Counted from the stretch's first letter, positions 7,501 through 14,621 are shown. The stretch is DNA of 14,622 bases from Anaerolineae bacterium (GCA_025454715.1 JALONY010000005.1:1-14622); one strand, 5' to 3'. Program-made: numbers and translations. The notes: a model not told the origin generated them from the sequence alone.

Positions 7501-9226
7501 GGTCGAGCGCCTGCTCAATACCCTCAAGGAGTGGTTGCGCGCCCGCGGTGACTTGTTCAGCGGCGACAGCCTGACGGTGTACAACAAGGCACACCCCAAC
7601 AACGTGCAGCCCGCTGTGTTGGTCTTGATTGACAACTTCGCCGAGTTCCGCTCGTCGTATGATGACCTCATCCCCGACTTGATGGCGCTCATCCGTGAGG
7701 GGTTGGCCAAGGGCATCTACTTTGCCGTGACCGCCGACCAGCTCTCGACCGTGCCCGGGCGCTTGATGAGCTTGTTCAACCAACGCTTGACGCTCAAGAT
7801 TTCCGACCCGTCGGACTACATCGGCATCGTCGGGCGCGTGCCTGCCGACCTCGACGACATCCCCGGGCGTGGCTATATCCCGTTCGAGAAGAAGGTGCTG
7901 GAGTGCCAGATTGCCCAGCCCGTCGCGGTGGAGGTGAAAGACGCCGAGGGCAACGTGATGGACGGCAGTGGGCAGGTGGGGTATGTGGCCGGCCTGTTGC
8001 ACGCGGCATGGAACGGTAAGCAACCCAAGCAAATCCTGAAGCTGGAATCGATCATCGCGCTGGATGACCTGTTGTCGAGCGCCTCGGATCGCCGCCTCGA
8101 GATTATGCTGGGCAAGGAGCGCCGTGAGCTGAGCTACGTCTCGCTCAACCTGAAAGAACAAGGCCCTCACTTCCTGATTCAAGGGAGCCCGTTCAGCGGG
8201 CGCACGACCACGCTCCGCTCGTTCATGTTGTCATTGGCGGCCAAGTACAGCCCAGAGCGTGCCGCCTTCATCTTGATTGACGCGCAACGCCGCCTGTTCC
8301 AATATGGCGACGCCGAGGCGCGCACGCTGACGCGGCTACCGCACGTGCGGATGGCCATCAGTGAGCAGACTCGTGAGCAAATCGACGTGATGATGGAAGC
8401 GCTCAAGCAGACCTATGCCCACCGTGACGCCAGCCTGCCCGAAATCTTCATCTTCATCGACAACTATGACGACTTCGGCGACTTGATGGAGCGCAAGCTG
8501 TTGCCGGAGTTCGCCAACCTCGCCCGTCGCTACGGTGCCGAGGGGTTGCACGTGGTGATTGCGTCCGGCTCGCCGTCGTCCGATGAATTGTTCAAGGTGG
8601 TGACGCGCTCGAAGTACGGCCTCGCGCTGGACGCCGAGAGCGGTGGCAAGGCACCGTTCAACATCACGGCGATGAGCAAGATTGCCAAGCTCGATTTGCC
8701 GGTCGGGCGCGGGTTCTTGATCAGCACCGGGCGCTTCCAGATGCTCCAGATTTCGACGCCGTACCCGATTGAGGACGCCGCCGAGATTCAGGACTTGCAA
8801 GAGCTTCAGGAGCGCGCTGCCGTGCAGCTCGACGCATGGGTGGAGCGCATCGAGGCGCAATGGGCGGGCGTGACGCCGTGGCAGTTCGGCGAGGTGAAGG
8901 TGGAGACCAAGCCGGCCAGCGCAAGCGGGGCGGTCAACGGTGGCTCCAGCAAGCCCAACCCGTCCAATGCCGCGCCTGCCGCCATCACGCCCGAGTTCGT
9001 CGGGCAGTTGCGCGCCGAGCTGAAGAAGATTATGCCGTTGCCCGAGGCGGTGGATGGCATGAATACCCGCGAGCTGTTGAGCGCGGCGGTCGATTTCTCG
9101 CCGATGGTCGATATGGGCGCGGCGGCCAAGGCCGCGGGCGCTGACCCGAAAGCGGTGGCCGAGGCCTTGGTGCAGATGGGCGAGAAGCCCGACAAAGCCA
9201 ACAAAGTCATGGGCATCAAGGCCTAA
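4580..9226 (+). CDS. eccC: EccC/EssC-type type VII secretion ATPase (FtsK/SpoIIIE family, multi-domain)
   Basis: 1548 residues; ATG preceded by AGGGGG about 8 nt upstream. The N-terminus carries the EccC-like NRPPR motif (10-14), two TM helices (about 39-57 and 63-86) and a charged helix (87-120). No FHA domain is present, unlike Firmicutes EssC. A degenerate ATPase-like DUF region follows (about 200-400; W275-N-W-x3-L-P-H, D342). D1 (about 490-740) is intact: Walker A GTTGSGKS (523-530), Walker B FIIIDE (D642, E643), ATQRPAG and PGRAYMMIG. D2 (about 880-1130) has Walker A GASGKGKT (916-923) and LIDN (D1018, N1019). D3 (about 1170-1400) has Walker A GSPFSGRT (1202-1209), with Arg replacing Lys, and FIDN (D1294). 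A disordered Ser/Pro/Asn linker leads to a helical tail (about 1470-1548) beyond the usual family end. This protein is the membrane-bound motor that in known systems recognises WXG100 C-termini. The next gene follows 15 nt after the stop. Confidence 0.96.
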   Translation: MADQKTVLINRPPRIQPDLPQGEIDVPEPPDTEKGGQSLVQMFLPLITIIGYVIVSASGQGRNIAMLIPMGLSVVASSGLGLWTYFKQERESREKKESYRQRLAELRREMENAHDQQRTFFAYNYPSTETVLAIAYNREIDHKDDRFGTRLWERRTSDEDFGTVRLGMGTQPSSVVYNLKMGKNTEDPLMYEAMKLADDSKFVHDIPVVMKLRPYKRSAKDDNPIPGRHSIGITGSDPARVYDVVRAMLTNFSVFHAPTDTRLFIFGAPQDENNWNWARYLPHCNTGSSAKPGDQLCFSPRTNEIENFWDVMIKGDLERRLIRLADDANAEVSLPFLVIVVDALSIETPNAPTKNIDAQEAVSLIFRRGQELGATIIFLMPDAKYVPTQVETLMELDSTPDGAALFRYTEIGVNTRRAIGLSDTLSAEVASERVSLKLRGLSVRSTFGTAGLPSNVLLLSLHDHINADRIDSSVDAIWDQWKRSRDKEQASWLRVPVGFMPGPKKRDLLFSANGDGVHGMIAGTTGSGKSEMLITLILGLAMRYDPSVINFVLVDFKGGTAFKMFERLPHVVNLVTSLQGNAGERTFIALEFEMKRRAKMLADAGVPHIVDYRSAGYHRADQVPPDSKVRPAPFPFLFIIIDEFAEMVKEMPQFRPKLDSVTRLGRAYGVSLILATQRPAGAVTDQMRANIKFKICLRVETAEDSRELLRSSDAAFLPTGVPGRAYMMIGNDNSQLMQVAYGSYRYNPPSGKPEDERPPVIKWLERPKKKEKKAAATAAEQKTVADRVVEVCAQLALDKPDVVKQEKPWPDPLPVLLPLNAEYITSAMTKLPKTTDAFADQPDEEEAVEDVIEYNPLLPINKAVDVWLKGGDRWQPLDWESDFALNARMGLIDDPYHARQLPLNIDLKAGSVVLLGASGKGKTGFLRTLALTLATTHSPDALWMYALDFGGGGLTPLEDLPHMGAIIGSEEGERVERLLNTLKEWLRARGDLFSGDSLTVYNKAHPNNVQPAVLVLIDNFAEFRSSYDDLIPDLMALIREGLAKGIYFAVTADQLSTVPGRLMSLFNQRLTLKISDPSDYIGIVGRVPADLDDIPGRGYIPFEKKVLECQIAQPVAVEVKDAEGNVMDGSGQVGYVAGLLHAAWNGKQPKQILKLESIIALDDLLSSASDRRLEIMLGKERRELSYVSLNLKEQGPHFLIQGSPFSGRTTTLRSFMLSLAAKYSPERAAFILIDAQRRLFQYGDAEARTLTRLPHVRMAISEQTREQIDVMMEALKQTYAHRDASLPEIFIFIDNYDDFGDLMERKLLPEFANLARRYGAEGLHVVIASGSPSSDELFKVVTRSKYGLALDAESGGKAPFNITAMSKIAKLDLPVGRGFLISTGRFQMLQISTPYPIEDAAEIQDLQELQERAAVQLDAWVERIEAQWAGVTPWQFGEVKVETKPASASGAVNGGSSKPNPSNAAPAAITPEFVGQLRAELKKIMPLPEAVDGMNTRELLSAAVDFSPMVDMGAAAKAAGADPKAVAEALVQMGEKPDKANKVMGIKA

Positions 9227-9241
9227 AGGGAGGAGGAGCGC

Positions 9242-9880
9242 ATGGCATACATCCAATTGACGATTGCGTCGGACGAGTTCGACGATAAGCCCCAGCACTC
9301 GGTCGAGTTGCTGGACGATGTGCCGGTCAAGAGCATCGTCAACGAGATCCAAAAGGAATTTGGCTTGAAGGGGTCGTTTGCGTTGTGGCAACGGCGCAGC
9401 AAGCAAGAGCTGGACAGCAACCGCACCCTTTCGGAGATGGGCATTCAGACCGGCGCGGAGCTGGAGTTTGGGCGCAAGGCCAAGCGCATCCCCGCCGGTG
9501 CCGTCGAGATTAACGGCCCCAAGCGTGGGTACTTTACGGTGGAGGGGTCGTCGGTGACGTTCGCGGTGGCGTGGATGCCTGCCCTGATTGGGCGTAGTAC
9601 CGACACCGCCAGCGCCTCGCTGTTGGCGGTAGACCTGACGGTGCTGGACAAGACCAAAAGCACCTCGCGCCAGCACGCCAGCGTGAGCGAAAGTGGCGGG
9701 GCGTTCACCATCCAGCGCTTGGCCGAGAACAACCCCGTGACGGTCGATGGCACGCAGGTGGGCTACTTGTCGCCGGTGCCGTTGCGCGATGGGGGGGTGG
9801 TGAAGCTGGGGAGCTTGACCATGACGTTCCACGTCGAGGACAACGCCGACTGGACACCGCCCGCCGAGTCACCGGCTTAA
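9242..9880 (+). CDS. YukD/EsaB ubiquitin-like domain fused to an FHA domain
   Basis: 212 residues; ATG 3 nt after a very strong purine tract AAGGGAGGAGGAG (9227-9239) and 15 nt after the ATPase stop, so almost certainly co-translated. Residues 1-78 look like a beta-grasp of the YukD/EsaB type: IQLTIAS strand, PVKSIVNEIQKEF helix, LSEMGIQTGAELEFG end. Residues 100-198 form an FHA domain with the usual phosphopeptide-binding positions: IGRS (116-119), SRQHA (142-146) and NPVTVDG (164-170). No TM helix or signal peptide is visible, so it should be cytoplasmic. YukD/EsaB is a small accessory protein of Firmicutes type VII systems, and in Actinobacteria a related domain begins EccD. Here the FHA would let it dock onto phospho-Thr proteins, for example the ATPase or the kinase (inference). 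Confidence 0.9.
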   Translation: MAYIQLTIASDEFDDKPQHSVELLDDVPVKSIVNEIQKEFGLKGSFALWQRRSKQELDSNRTLSEMGIQTGAELEFGRKAKRIPAGAVEINGPKRGYFTVEGSSVTFAVAWMPALIGRSTDTASASLLAVDLTVLDKTKSTSRQHASVSESGGAFTIQRLAENNPVTVDGTQVGYLSPVPLRDGGVVKLGSLTMTFHVEDNADWTPPAESPA

Positions 9881-9906
9881 TCGCCGGTCGAGGGATAGGC
9901 CATAGC

Positions 9907-9947
9907 AACGAACGGGGCGAGAGAATATCTCTCGCCCCGTTCGTTTT
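9907..9947. terminator. 18-bp perfect hairpin terminator
   Basis: 9907-9924 pairs without mismatch with 9928-9945 around a 3-nt ATA loop, and a TTTT run ends the plus-strand side. It closes the ATPase/YukD-FHA operon. The minus-strand side lacks a T-run, so termination of the phosphatase transcript, whose stop is at 9956-9958, is less certain although the stem is placed to do it. Confidence 0.88.
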
Positions 9948-9955
9948 GGGGTAGG

Positions 9956-11974
9956 TCAGGGGGCGGGCGTCCCCGATTGGCTGAGGCCGCCGCCCTCGCC
10001 ACCGGCGTTGCCCGGCGGCGGGGTGGTGCCGTCGGGGTTGGGCAGTGGCTCGGGCTTGAACGGCTGGATGATGGGCACGTCGTCCAAGTCGCCGAGGAAG
10101 GTGATGTCGCCGCTATTTTCAAGCGTGCGCGTCACCCAGCCCCGCGCCGTGCGCGACTGCACCAAGAACCAGTTACCCCGCGGCGAGATGCCAATCACTT
10201 CGGCGAACGTGCCGACGGCCAACGCCCCGACCCGTGGCGAGGCGATGCTGTCGGTCTCGTGCAGGATGATGCCGCTCTCGGTCAAGACTTCGATTTGTGG
10301 GGCGATGTTGTCGAGGCGGTAATAGTAGCTCGACTCGCTGCCCAGCACGCCCGGGCGGATACGCACCAACGTCAGGATGAGGCTCGGGTCGGTCGGGTGT
10401 GGTATCTGGCGGGCGTTGGCCTCGGTCAGGTCGCCGCTGTAGACGAGGATGGGCGAAAGCTCGACCCCGTTGATGGGGACAATCGGCACCAGTTCGAGGG
10501 CTGCGGCGGGCGTGCCCAAGTCGGACAAGATGGTCGGGTTGAGCGTGGGGGTCGGTTGCGGGATGTCGGTTGGGCGCGGGGTGCGGGTCGGGCGGCTGGT
10601 CGGCGCGTCGGTCGGGGTGGCCGAGGGGCGCGGCGTGCTGGACGGGCGCGGGGTACGCGACGGGGTGGCACTGGGTGTATCGGACGGAGGGGCGGTCTCG
10701 GTCGGGGTGTCACTGGGCGGGGGTGTCGGTGAGGCGGTATCGGTCGGGGTGGCGGTGCGCGTGGGCGTGGCCGATGGTGGTGGGGTTGGCGAGGGCGTCT
10801 CGGACGGCAATGGGGTGTTGCTGGCCGTGGCCGTTGGCTGGCGGGTCGGGGTGCTGGTGGCTTGGCGCGGGGTCTCGCTGGGCTGAGCGGCTGCTGCTTG
10901 GCCTTCCGTTGCTGCAACCTCGGCTTGCGTTGCCGGGCTTTCGGTAGGCGGCACATCGGTGGGCGTCGCTGGCACGTCGGTGGCCGTCGGCGGTGCTTCC
11001 GTCGAGGTCGGCGGTAGCTCGGTGACGGCTTGGGTGGCCTCTTCTTCGGCGGTGGGGGGCAAGGTGGCCGTTTGGGTGCTTGCCATGCTGGCGGTCAACG
11101 GGGCGGGCGCGCTGGTGCTGACCAACCCGCTGTTGAGCACCAAGAACGCCCCAATCGCGACCACCCCGACCCCGACCAGCCCATAGACCCAGCTCGGGAC
11201 GTTGCGCTTGGGGGCGCGGGTGCTGACGATGATGGCCGTCACGTTGTCGGGAGCGCCGCGCTCCAACGTCTCGTGGATGAAGTAATGCAGCGCGGCGTCT
11301 TCGGTTTTGCTGTTGAGCGCGGCTTGCAAGTCGGGCTCGCGCACCACGTCCCACAAGCCGTCACTGCACAACAAGAACATATCGCCCGCCGCCACCTCGA
11401 CATCGTTAAACACGATGTCGAGCTCGAACGGGTGGCCGATGAAGGCCGTGATGTTCATGTTGCGGCTGGCTTTGGCTTGTTCTTCGGTGATTTCGCCACG
11501 TTCGAGCTGGGCGGCCAAGATGCTCTGGTCTTTGCTGATTTGCTGGAGCTTGCCGCCCCGCAACCGATAGACTCGCGAGTCGCCGAGGTTGAACACGACG
11601 CCACGCCCGTCTGGCATGATGGCGAGTCCGGCGGCGGTCGAGCCGATGTACATCATCCCGAACTCGCGGGCGCGGGACTGGACGGCGTTGTGGGCGGCGA
11701 CGATGGCGCGACGCAGGCGGGCGCGGGTGTCGATTTCGGGGTCGTCGGGGTTGTAGTACACCCTGAAGATGGTCTCGACAGCCGTCTGGCTGGCGACATC
11801 GCCCTTGCCCACGCCGCCCATGCCGTCGCAGACCAGCGCCAGCGCGCCATGTTTAAACTCGGAATCGGTCGGCTTGGGCAGGTGATGGCGCATCGCGTCT
11901 TCATTGCGCGAGCGCTTTTTGCCTACATCGGTCTGACCGTGGATTGTCAGCGGAAAACGAAACCCGTCTGCCAT
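9956..11974 (-). CDS. PP2C-type Ser/Thr phosphatase with TM, Thr/Pro stalk and SH3-like ectodomain
   Basis: 672 residues. The ATG is 9 nt after the stop of the upstream VWA-FHA gene, with GGCAGG between, so the two are translationally coupled. Residues 8-255 are a PP2C domain with its metal-binding motifs: RNED (23-26), DGMGG (50-54), GDSR (131-134), CSDGLWD (203-209) and PDN (242-244). This reverses Ser/Thr kinase signalling in the cytoplasm. One TM helix (262-280) is followed by a long Thr/Pro/Ser-rich stalk (about 292-490). The extracytoplasmic C-terminal part contains a bacterial SH3-like segment (about 577-622, VGALAVGTFAEVIG ... GWV). Such segments often bind cell-wall or peptide ligands, so the phosphatase may be signal-controlled from outside (inference). 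The short Pro/Gly-rich end (from about 645) is probably disordered. Together with the kinase at 1-1610 it forms a plausible opposing pair. Confidence 0.95.
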   Translation of the reverse strand: MADGFRFPLTIHGQTDVGKKRSRNEDAMRHHLPKPTDSEFKHGALALVCDGMGGVGKGDVASQTAVETIFRVYYNPDDPEIDTRARLRRAIVAAHNAVQSRAREFGMMYIGSTAAGLAIMPDGRGVVFNLGDSRVYRLRGGKLQQISKDQSILAAQLERGEITEEQAKASRNMNITAFIGHPFELDIVFNDVEVAAGDMFLLCSDGLWDVVREPDLQAALNSKTEDAALHYFIHETLERGAPDNVTAIIVSTRAPKRNVPSWVYGLVGVGVVAIGAFLVLNSGLVSTSAPAPLTASMASTQTATLPPTAEEEATQAVTELPPTSTEAPPTATDVPATPTDVPPTESPATQAEVAATEGQAAAAQPSETPRQATSTPTRQPTATASNTPLPSETPSPTPPPSATPTRTATPTDTASPTPPPSDTPTETAPPSDTPSATPSRTPRPSSTPRPSATPTDAPTSRPTRTPRPTDIPQPTPTLNPTILSDLGTPAAALELVPIVPINGVELSPILVYSGDLTEANARQIPHPTDPSLILTLVRIRPGVLGSESSYYYRLDNIAPQIEVLTESGIILHETDSIASPRVGALAVGTFAEVIGISPRGNWFLVQSRTARGWVTRTLENSGDITFLGDLDDVPIIQPFKPEPLPNPDGTTPPPGNAGGEGGGLSQSGTPAP
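10515..11095 (-). repeat. Low-complexity DNA encoding the phosphatase Thr/Pro/Ser stalk
   Basis: The plus strand is a tract of GGTCGGGGT, GGCGGT and GTCGGTG words, encoding on the minus strand TPTPPPS, TATPT and PSATP units. Unit length and sequence vary and there are no constant spacers, so it is not a CRISPR or a tandem minisatellite. The tract has the same compositional style as the stalks in the kinase and the VWA-FHA protein. Confidence 0.7.
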
Positions 11975-11983
11975 GAGCCTGCC

Positions 11984-14296
11984 TTAGCCTTTGCGCGTGA
12001 ACACCAAAGTGGTCGTGCCGCCTAGCCGGATGACGTCGCCCTCGGACAGGGTGACCTTGCCGGTGATGCGTGCTCCGTCGTTGACGGTGGTTCCCAAGGA
12101 GCTCCCATTATCGCTCAACAGCCACTCGCCGTTCTCCAACACGATTTCGGCGTGTTGGCGCGAGACGTTCTTGTCGTCGTCAAAGTTGGCATTGTTGGCG
12201 CGGGGCCCCGGGCGTCCGAGATAGAACGGGTTGGTCAGCGGGAATATCTTGCCCACCATCTTCGGGTCGCCGCTTTCGCTCACTTTCAAGAAGCCGGTGA
12301 CGATGACGCCTGCGTTGGTCTTCTCGTCGTCCCCGCCGACGGACATGTTGAACAGGGCGTTGGTCTTCTCGTTGTCCAGCATCCCCGGGCGCATGGTCGG
12401 CTCGTCGAGGTCAACCCGTGCCGAGGGCGCGTCGATGGTCTTGGGCGCCTCGGTCGGTTTCTGGATTAGGATGCCTTGCGTCATGTTGGGGAGCGAGGTC
12501 AGGGTCGGCTTTTGCTTGCTGCGGTCACGTCGCCCGCTGATGAGCAGGAAGGCCAGCACACCGACGAGGGCGAGGATGATGACCAAAATCAACACCGCGA
12601 CGATCGGGTTTTCTTGGATGCGCTCGGCGAGGCTGGGTTGTGGGGTCGGGGTGGCGGTCGGGACGGTCAGCTTGAAGTCACGCTCGAACGAGGCGATGGT
12701 CTGGCCTGCGCTGTCCAGCGCGCTGACGACGATGGCGAAATCGCCGGTCTCGACGGTGAGCGGCAGTTGAATCACGCTGGTATCCGGCGGGAATTCTTGT
12801 TGGGTGATGACCACGCCGCCCGCGTCGTTGAGCACCACGCGGTAGGTGGCGATTTGGTCGAGGTTGGCACCGTTGAACTGCACGTTGAGCACGCGCCCAG
12901 CGATGTTGTAATCGAGGCCGACGAACTCCAGCGAGGTCAGCACCTCGGTGGCGGTGGGCGACGCGGTGGGGGTGAAGGTCGGGGTCGGGGTCGGGGTGGT
13001 GGTCGGGGTGGCCGTCACCACGCGGGGGTAGATGAAGTTGGCCAGCTCGCCGGTGGCCACAACGCGACCGGTGCGGTCGGTGGCCTTGAGGCGGAAGGTG
13101 TAGCGCCCTTGCGGGATGAGCTTGGCGCCCGGGTAGCTGATGGGTGAGACGGCATCGACCACCACGGTATCAATCAGCAGGTTGTTGGCGTCCAACACTT
13201 GCAGCTCGATGTCGCTCATCTGGTCTTGGTTGTCGAGGAGGAGGCGAATCTCGAGCAGGTCGTTGGCTGCGTCATAGGCGATGGCGTCGATGTTGGCGAT
13301 GAACACGATCGGGGTGGCCGTCGCGGTTGGGGTCGGGGTGTTGCTGGGGACGGGAGTCGGGGTACGCAGTGGGTCGTAAGTGAAGCGTTGCTCGACGCGG
13401 TTGAGCAAGGTGCCCGCGGCGTTGAAGGCGTCGATGCGGATGGTGTATTGCTGGTCGGCGATGAGGCCAATCTCATTGGCCACGAACTCGACATCTTCGA
13501 TGAGCTGGGTTTCGTCGCGATTGGCACGGTTGAAGCCGCGCCCGTCAATCAAATCGACCCGCACGCGGGCGACTTGCTCGGCTTGCGTGTAGACGATGGA
13601 CAGGCGGATGACATCGTTGACCGCGTCGTACTCCAGCGATTGCACGTTGACGCCGACCGGCACGAGGGTCGGGATGGCGGTCGGTGTCGCGGTGGGGGTG
13701 ATGGTCGGGGAGGGCGTGGCGGTCGGGCGGAGGATGGCGATTTCGTCATCGGTCTCGAGGGTCGAGCCGTCGAAACGCACGGCGACCACGTCGATATTGA
13801 CGCGGCCATCGGGACGACCGGCCATGCTGAAGATGATCGGGTCAGGGTTGGCACCGCCCTCGACCTGAAACTCGCCAATGCTCGCGCCGGTCGGGTCGCT
13901 GATGAACACGCGATAGCGCGTGATTTGTTCGAGGTTTTCACCGCCCAGTTGCAGGGTGACTTCTTCGGTCTCGCGGTTGAAGTCTTTGGTGGTCACGCGC
14001 ACGATGGGCACGACCGAGGGCGTCGGGGTGGCTGGGGTGCATTGCAGGTCGGTGGTGAAGTTGAACGTATCGGACAATTGTGGCCCGTCGAAGCTGCCTT
14101 GCGTCAGCAGGGTGGCGGTGTATTGACCCCGCGGCAAGCAGAAATCGGCGCGGGCGACGCGCTGATTGTTCAGGCCGTCCACGATGACCTGAAACAGCTC
14201 GGACAATTCGTTGAGCGCGCCGATGGCGGCGAAGCCCTTGGTGCTCTCGGCCATGCCGCGCAAGCCGGCCTCGTCGATGGCGACCGCGCCGCGCAA
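11984..14296 (-). CDS. C-terminal part of a VWA / beta-domain / TM / FHA membrane protein (downstream of an apparent frameshift)
   Basis: 770 residues if counted from TTG at 14296. That start is not credible: the peptide opens in the middle of a VWA domain (LRGAVAIDEAGLRGMAESTKG, then the final VWA helix). In this frame coding probably begins near 14330, continuing from the fragment at 14307. Then come about four to five Ig-like beta repeats of roughly 100 residues, separated by TPT linkers. Two contain closely similar openings, LEYDAVNDVIRL and IAYDAANDLLEI. A TM helix lies at about 562-586, followed by RRDR. A cytoplasmic linker with two DEKTNA/NEKTNA motifs leads to an FHA domain (about 680-768) with LGRPG, NVSRQHAEI and NGSSLGT-type motifs. 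The predicted topology is VWA outside and FHA inside. It is co-transcribed with the PP2C gene, which starts 9 nt after its stop. Confidence 0.88.
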   Translation of the reverse strand: MRGAVAIDEAGLRGMAESTKGFAAIGALNELSELFQVIVDGLNNQRVARADFCLPRGQYTATLLTQGSFDGPQLSDTFNFTTDLQCTPATPTPSVVPIVRVTTKDFNRETEEVTLQLGGENLEQITRYRVFISDPTGASIGEFQVEGGANPDPIIFSMAGRPDGRVNIDVVAVRFDGSTLETDDEIAILRPTATPSPTITPTATPTAIPTLVPVGVNVQSLEYDAVNDVIRLSIVYTQAEQVARVRVDLIDGRGFNRANRDETQLIEDVEFVANEIGLIADQQYTIRIDAFNAAGTLLNRVEQRFTYDPLRTPTPVPSNTPTPTATATPIVFIANIDAIAYDAANDLLEIRLLLDNQDQMSDIELQVLDANNLLIDTVVVDAVSPISYPGAKLIPQGRYTFRLKATDRTGRVVATGELANFIYPRVVTATPTTTPTPTPTFTPTASPTATEVLTSLEFVGLDYNIAGRVLNVQFNGANLDQIATYRVVLNDAGGVVITQQEFPPDTSVIQLPLTVETGDFAIVVSALDSAGQTIASFERDFKLTVPTATPTPQPSLAERIQENPIVAVLILVIILALVGVLAFLLISGRRDRSKQKPTLTSLPNMTQGILIQKPTEAPKTIDAPSARVDLDEPTMRPGMLDNEKTNALFNMSVGGDDEKTNAGVIVTGFLKVSESGDPKMVGKIFPLTNPFYLGRPGPRANNANFDDDKNVSRQHAEIVLENGEWLLSDNGSSLGTTVNDGARITGKVTLSEGDVIRLGGTTTLVFTRKG
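12312..12376 (-). other. Duplicated acidic-Thr motif between TM and FHA domain, possible phospho-switch
   Basis: The juxtamembrane linker of the VWA-FHA protein contains NEKTNALF (near 12357-12376) and DEKTNAGV (near 12312-12331). The two copies share 19 of 20 bases. A further DEPTMRP lies just upstream. Acidic residues before a Thr next to an FHA domain resemble the ETTS-type phospho-site of GarA/OdhI proteins, where the phosphorylated Thr binds the protein's own FHA domain. The motif is seen; the switch is inferred. Confidence 0.45.
12968..13007 (+). repeat. G-run cluster (quadruplex-type motif) in a TPT linker coding region
   Basis: Five runs of four or five G (12968-12972, 12981-12984, 12987-12990, 12993-12996, 13004-13007) with short spacers lie on the plus strand. 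That is the template strand for the minus-strand VWA-FHA gene. The protein reading is a TPTPTPTF-type linker. It fits the standard quadruplex pattern, but a role is not shown. Confidence 0.55.
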
Positions 14297-14306
14297 CCCG
14301 ACCGCG

Positions 14307-14621
14307 TTAATCGAGACGGGGTTGGTGGGTGCTGCACGTATCGCCGCGCCCGGCGGTCAGCTCATCGCGCCCATCGGTGAACAGCAGGACGGTGCGGCGG
14401 GCGGGCAATTCGGCCTCGAGCGCCTTATCGACCGCGGCAAAGGCGGCGTCGTACAAGCAGGTGCCTGCGTTGGCGTCGCTGGGGCTGGCCGGCTGGTAGG
14501 TGCCAATCAGGTTGATGACCTCGTTCTTGGTGCGCGTGAACGGGGTGCCGGTGCTGATGTCACGGTTGAAGGTCATGATGGAGAACTGCGTGCCGTCGGG
14601 CAGGGCGTTGACCGCCTCGAT
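14307..14621 (-). CDS. N-terminal part of the VWA-FHA protein: VWA domain core (5' end off window)
   Basis: The frame is open from the right edge to a TAA at 14307-14309, giving 104 visible residues. It reads as the middle of a von Willebrand factor A domain. Strand LPDGTQFSIMTFN is followed by AGTCLYDAAFAAVDKAL, whose Thr is the likely third MIDAS contact, and RRTVLLFTDGRDE, whose TDG Asp is the fourth. The first DxSxS motif and any signal peptide would lie outside the window. The final residues (THQPRLD) do not fit a VWA domain, while the natural continuation, strand NPVSINAVGLRG, is found in another frame. So this and the 11984-14296 CDS are one gene split by a +1 shift between 14310 and 14356, probably in the C-runs at 14318-14329 (G-runs on the plus strand). 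Confidence 0.85.
   Translation of the reverse strand: MEAVNALPDGTQFSIMTFNRDISTGTPFTRTKNEVINLIGTYQPASPSDANAGTCLYDAAFAAVDKALEAELPARRTVLLFTDGRDELTAGRGDTCSTHQPRLD

Noticed and set aside
6779..8182. 467-residue minus-strand open frame inside the motor gene
   Set aside because: High GC with few stops in the antisense frame creates it. The plus strand carries Walker motifs at the expected spacing, and the antisense peptide is rich in Gln/Arg/His without a recognisable fold.
8336..9832. 498-residue minus-strand open frame spanning two plus-strand genes
   Set aside because: It crosses the ATPase/YukD-FHA boundary antisense and has no domain signal or ribosome binding site. Shadow frame.
10515..11095. 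Possible CRISPR or tandem minisatellite in the GTCGGGGT-rich tract
   Set aside because: No constant repeat length, no unique spacers of even size; it is the coding DNA of a Thr/Pro stalk.
11030..12025. Plus-strand open frame over the PP2C domain
   Set aside because: Antisense to a domain with all PP2C metal-binding motifs; no independent evidence of coding.
11984..14296. Reading the VWA C-terminal frame as an independent gene starting at TTG 14296
   Set aside because: No ribosome binding site precedes it and the peptide starts in mid-domain. Better explained as the continuation of the 14307-14621 frame after a frameshift.
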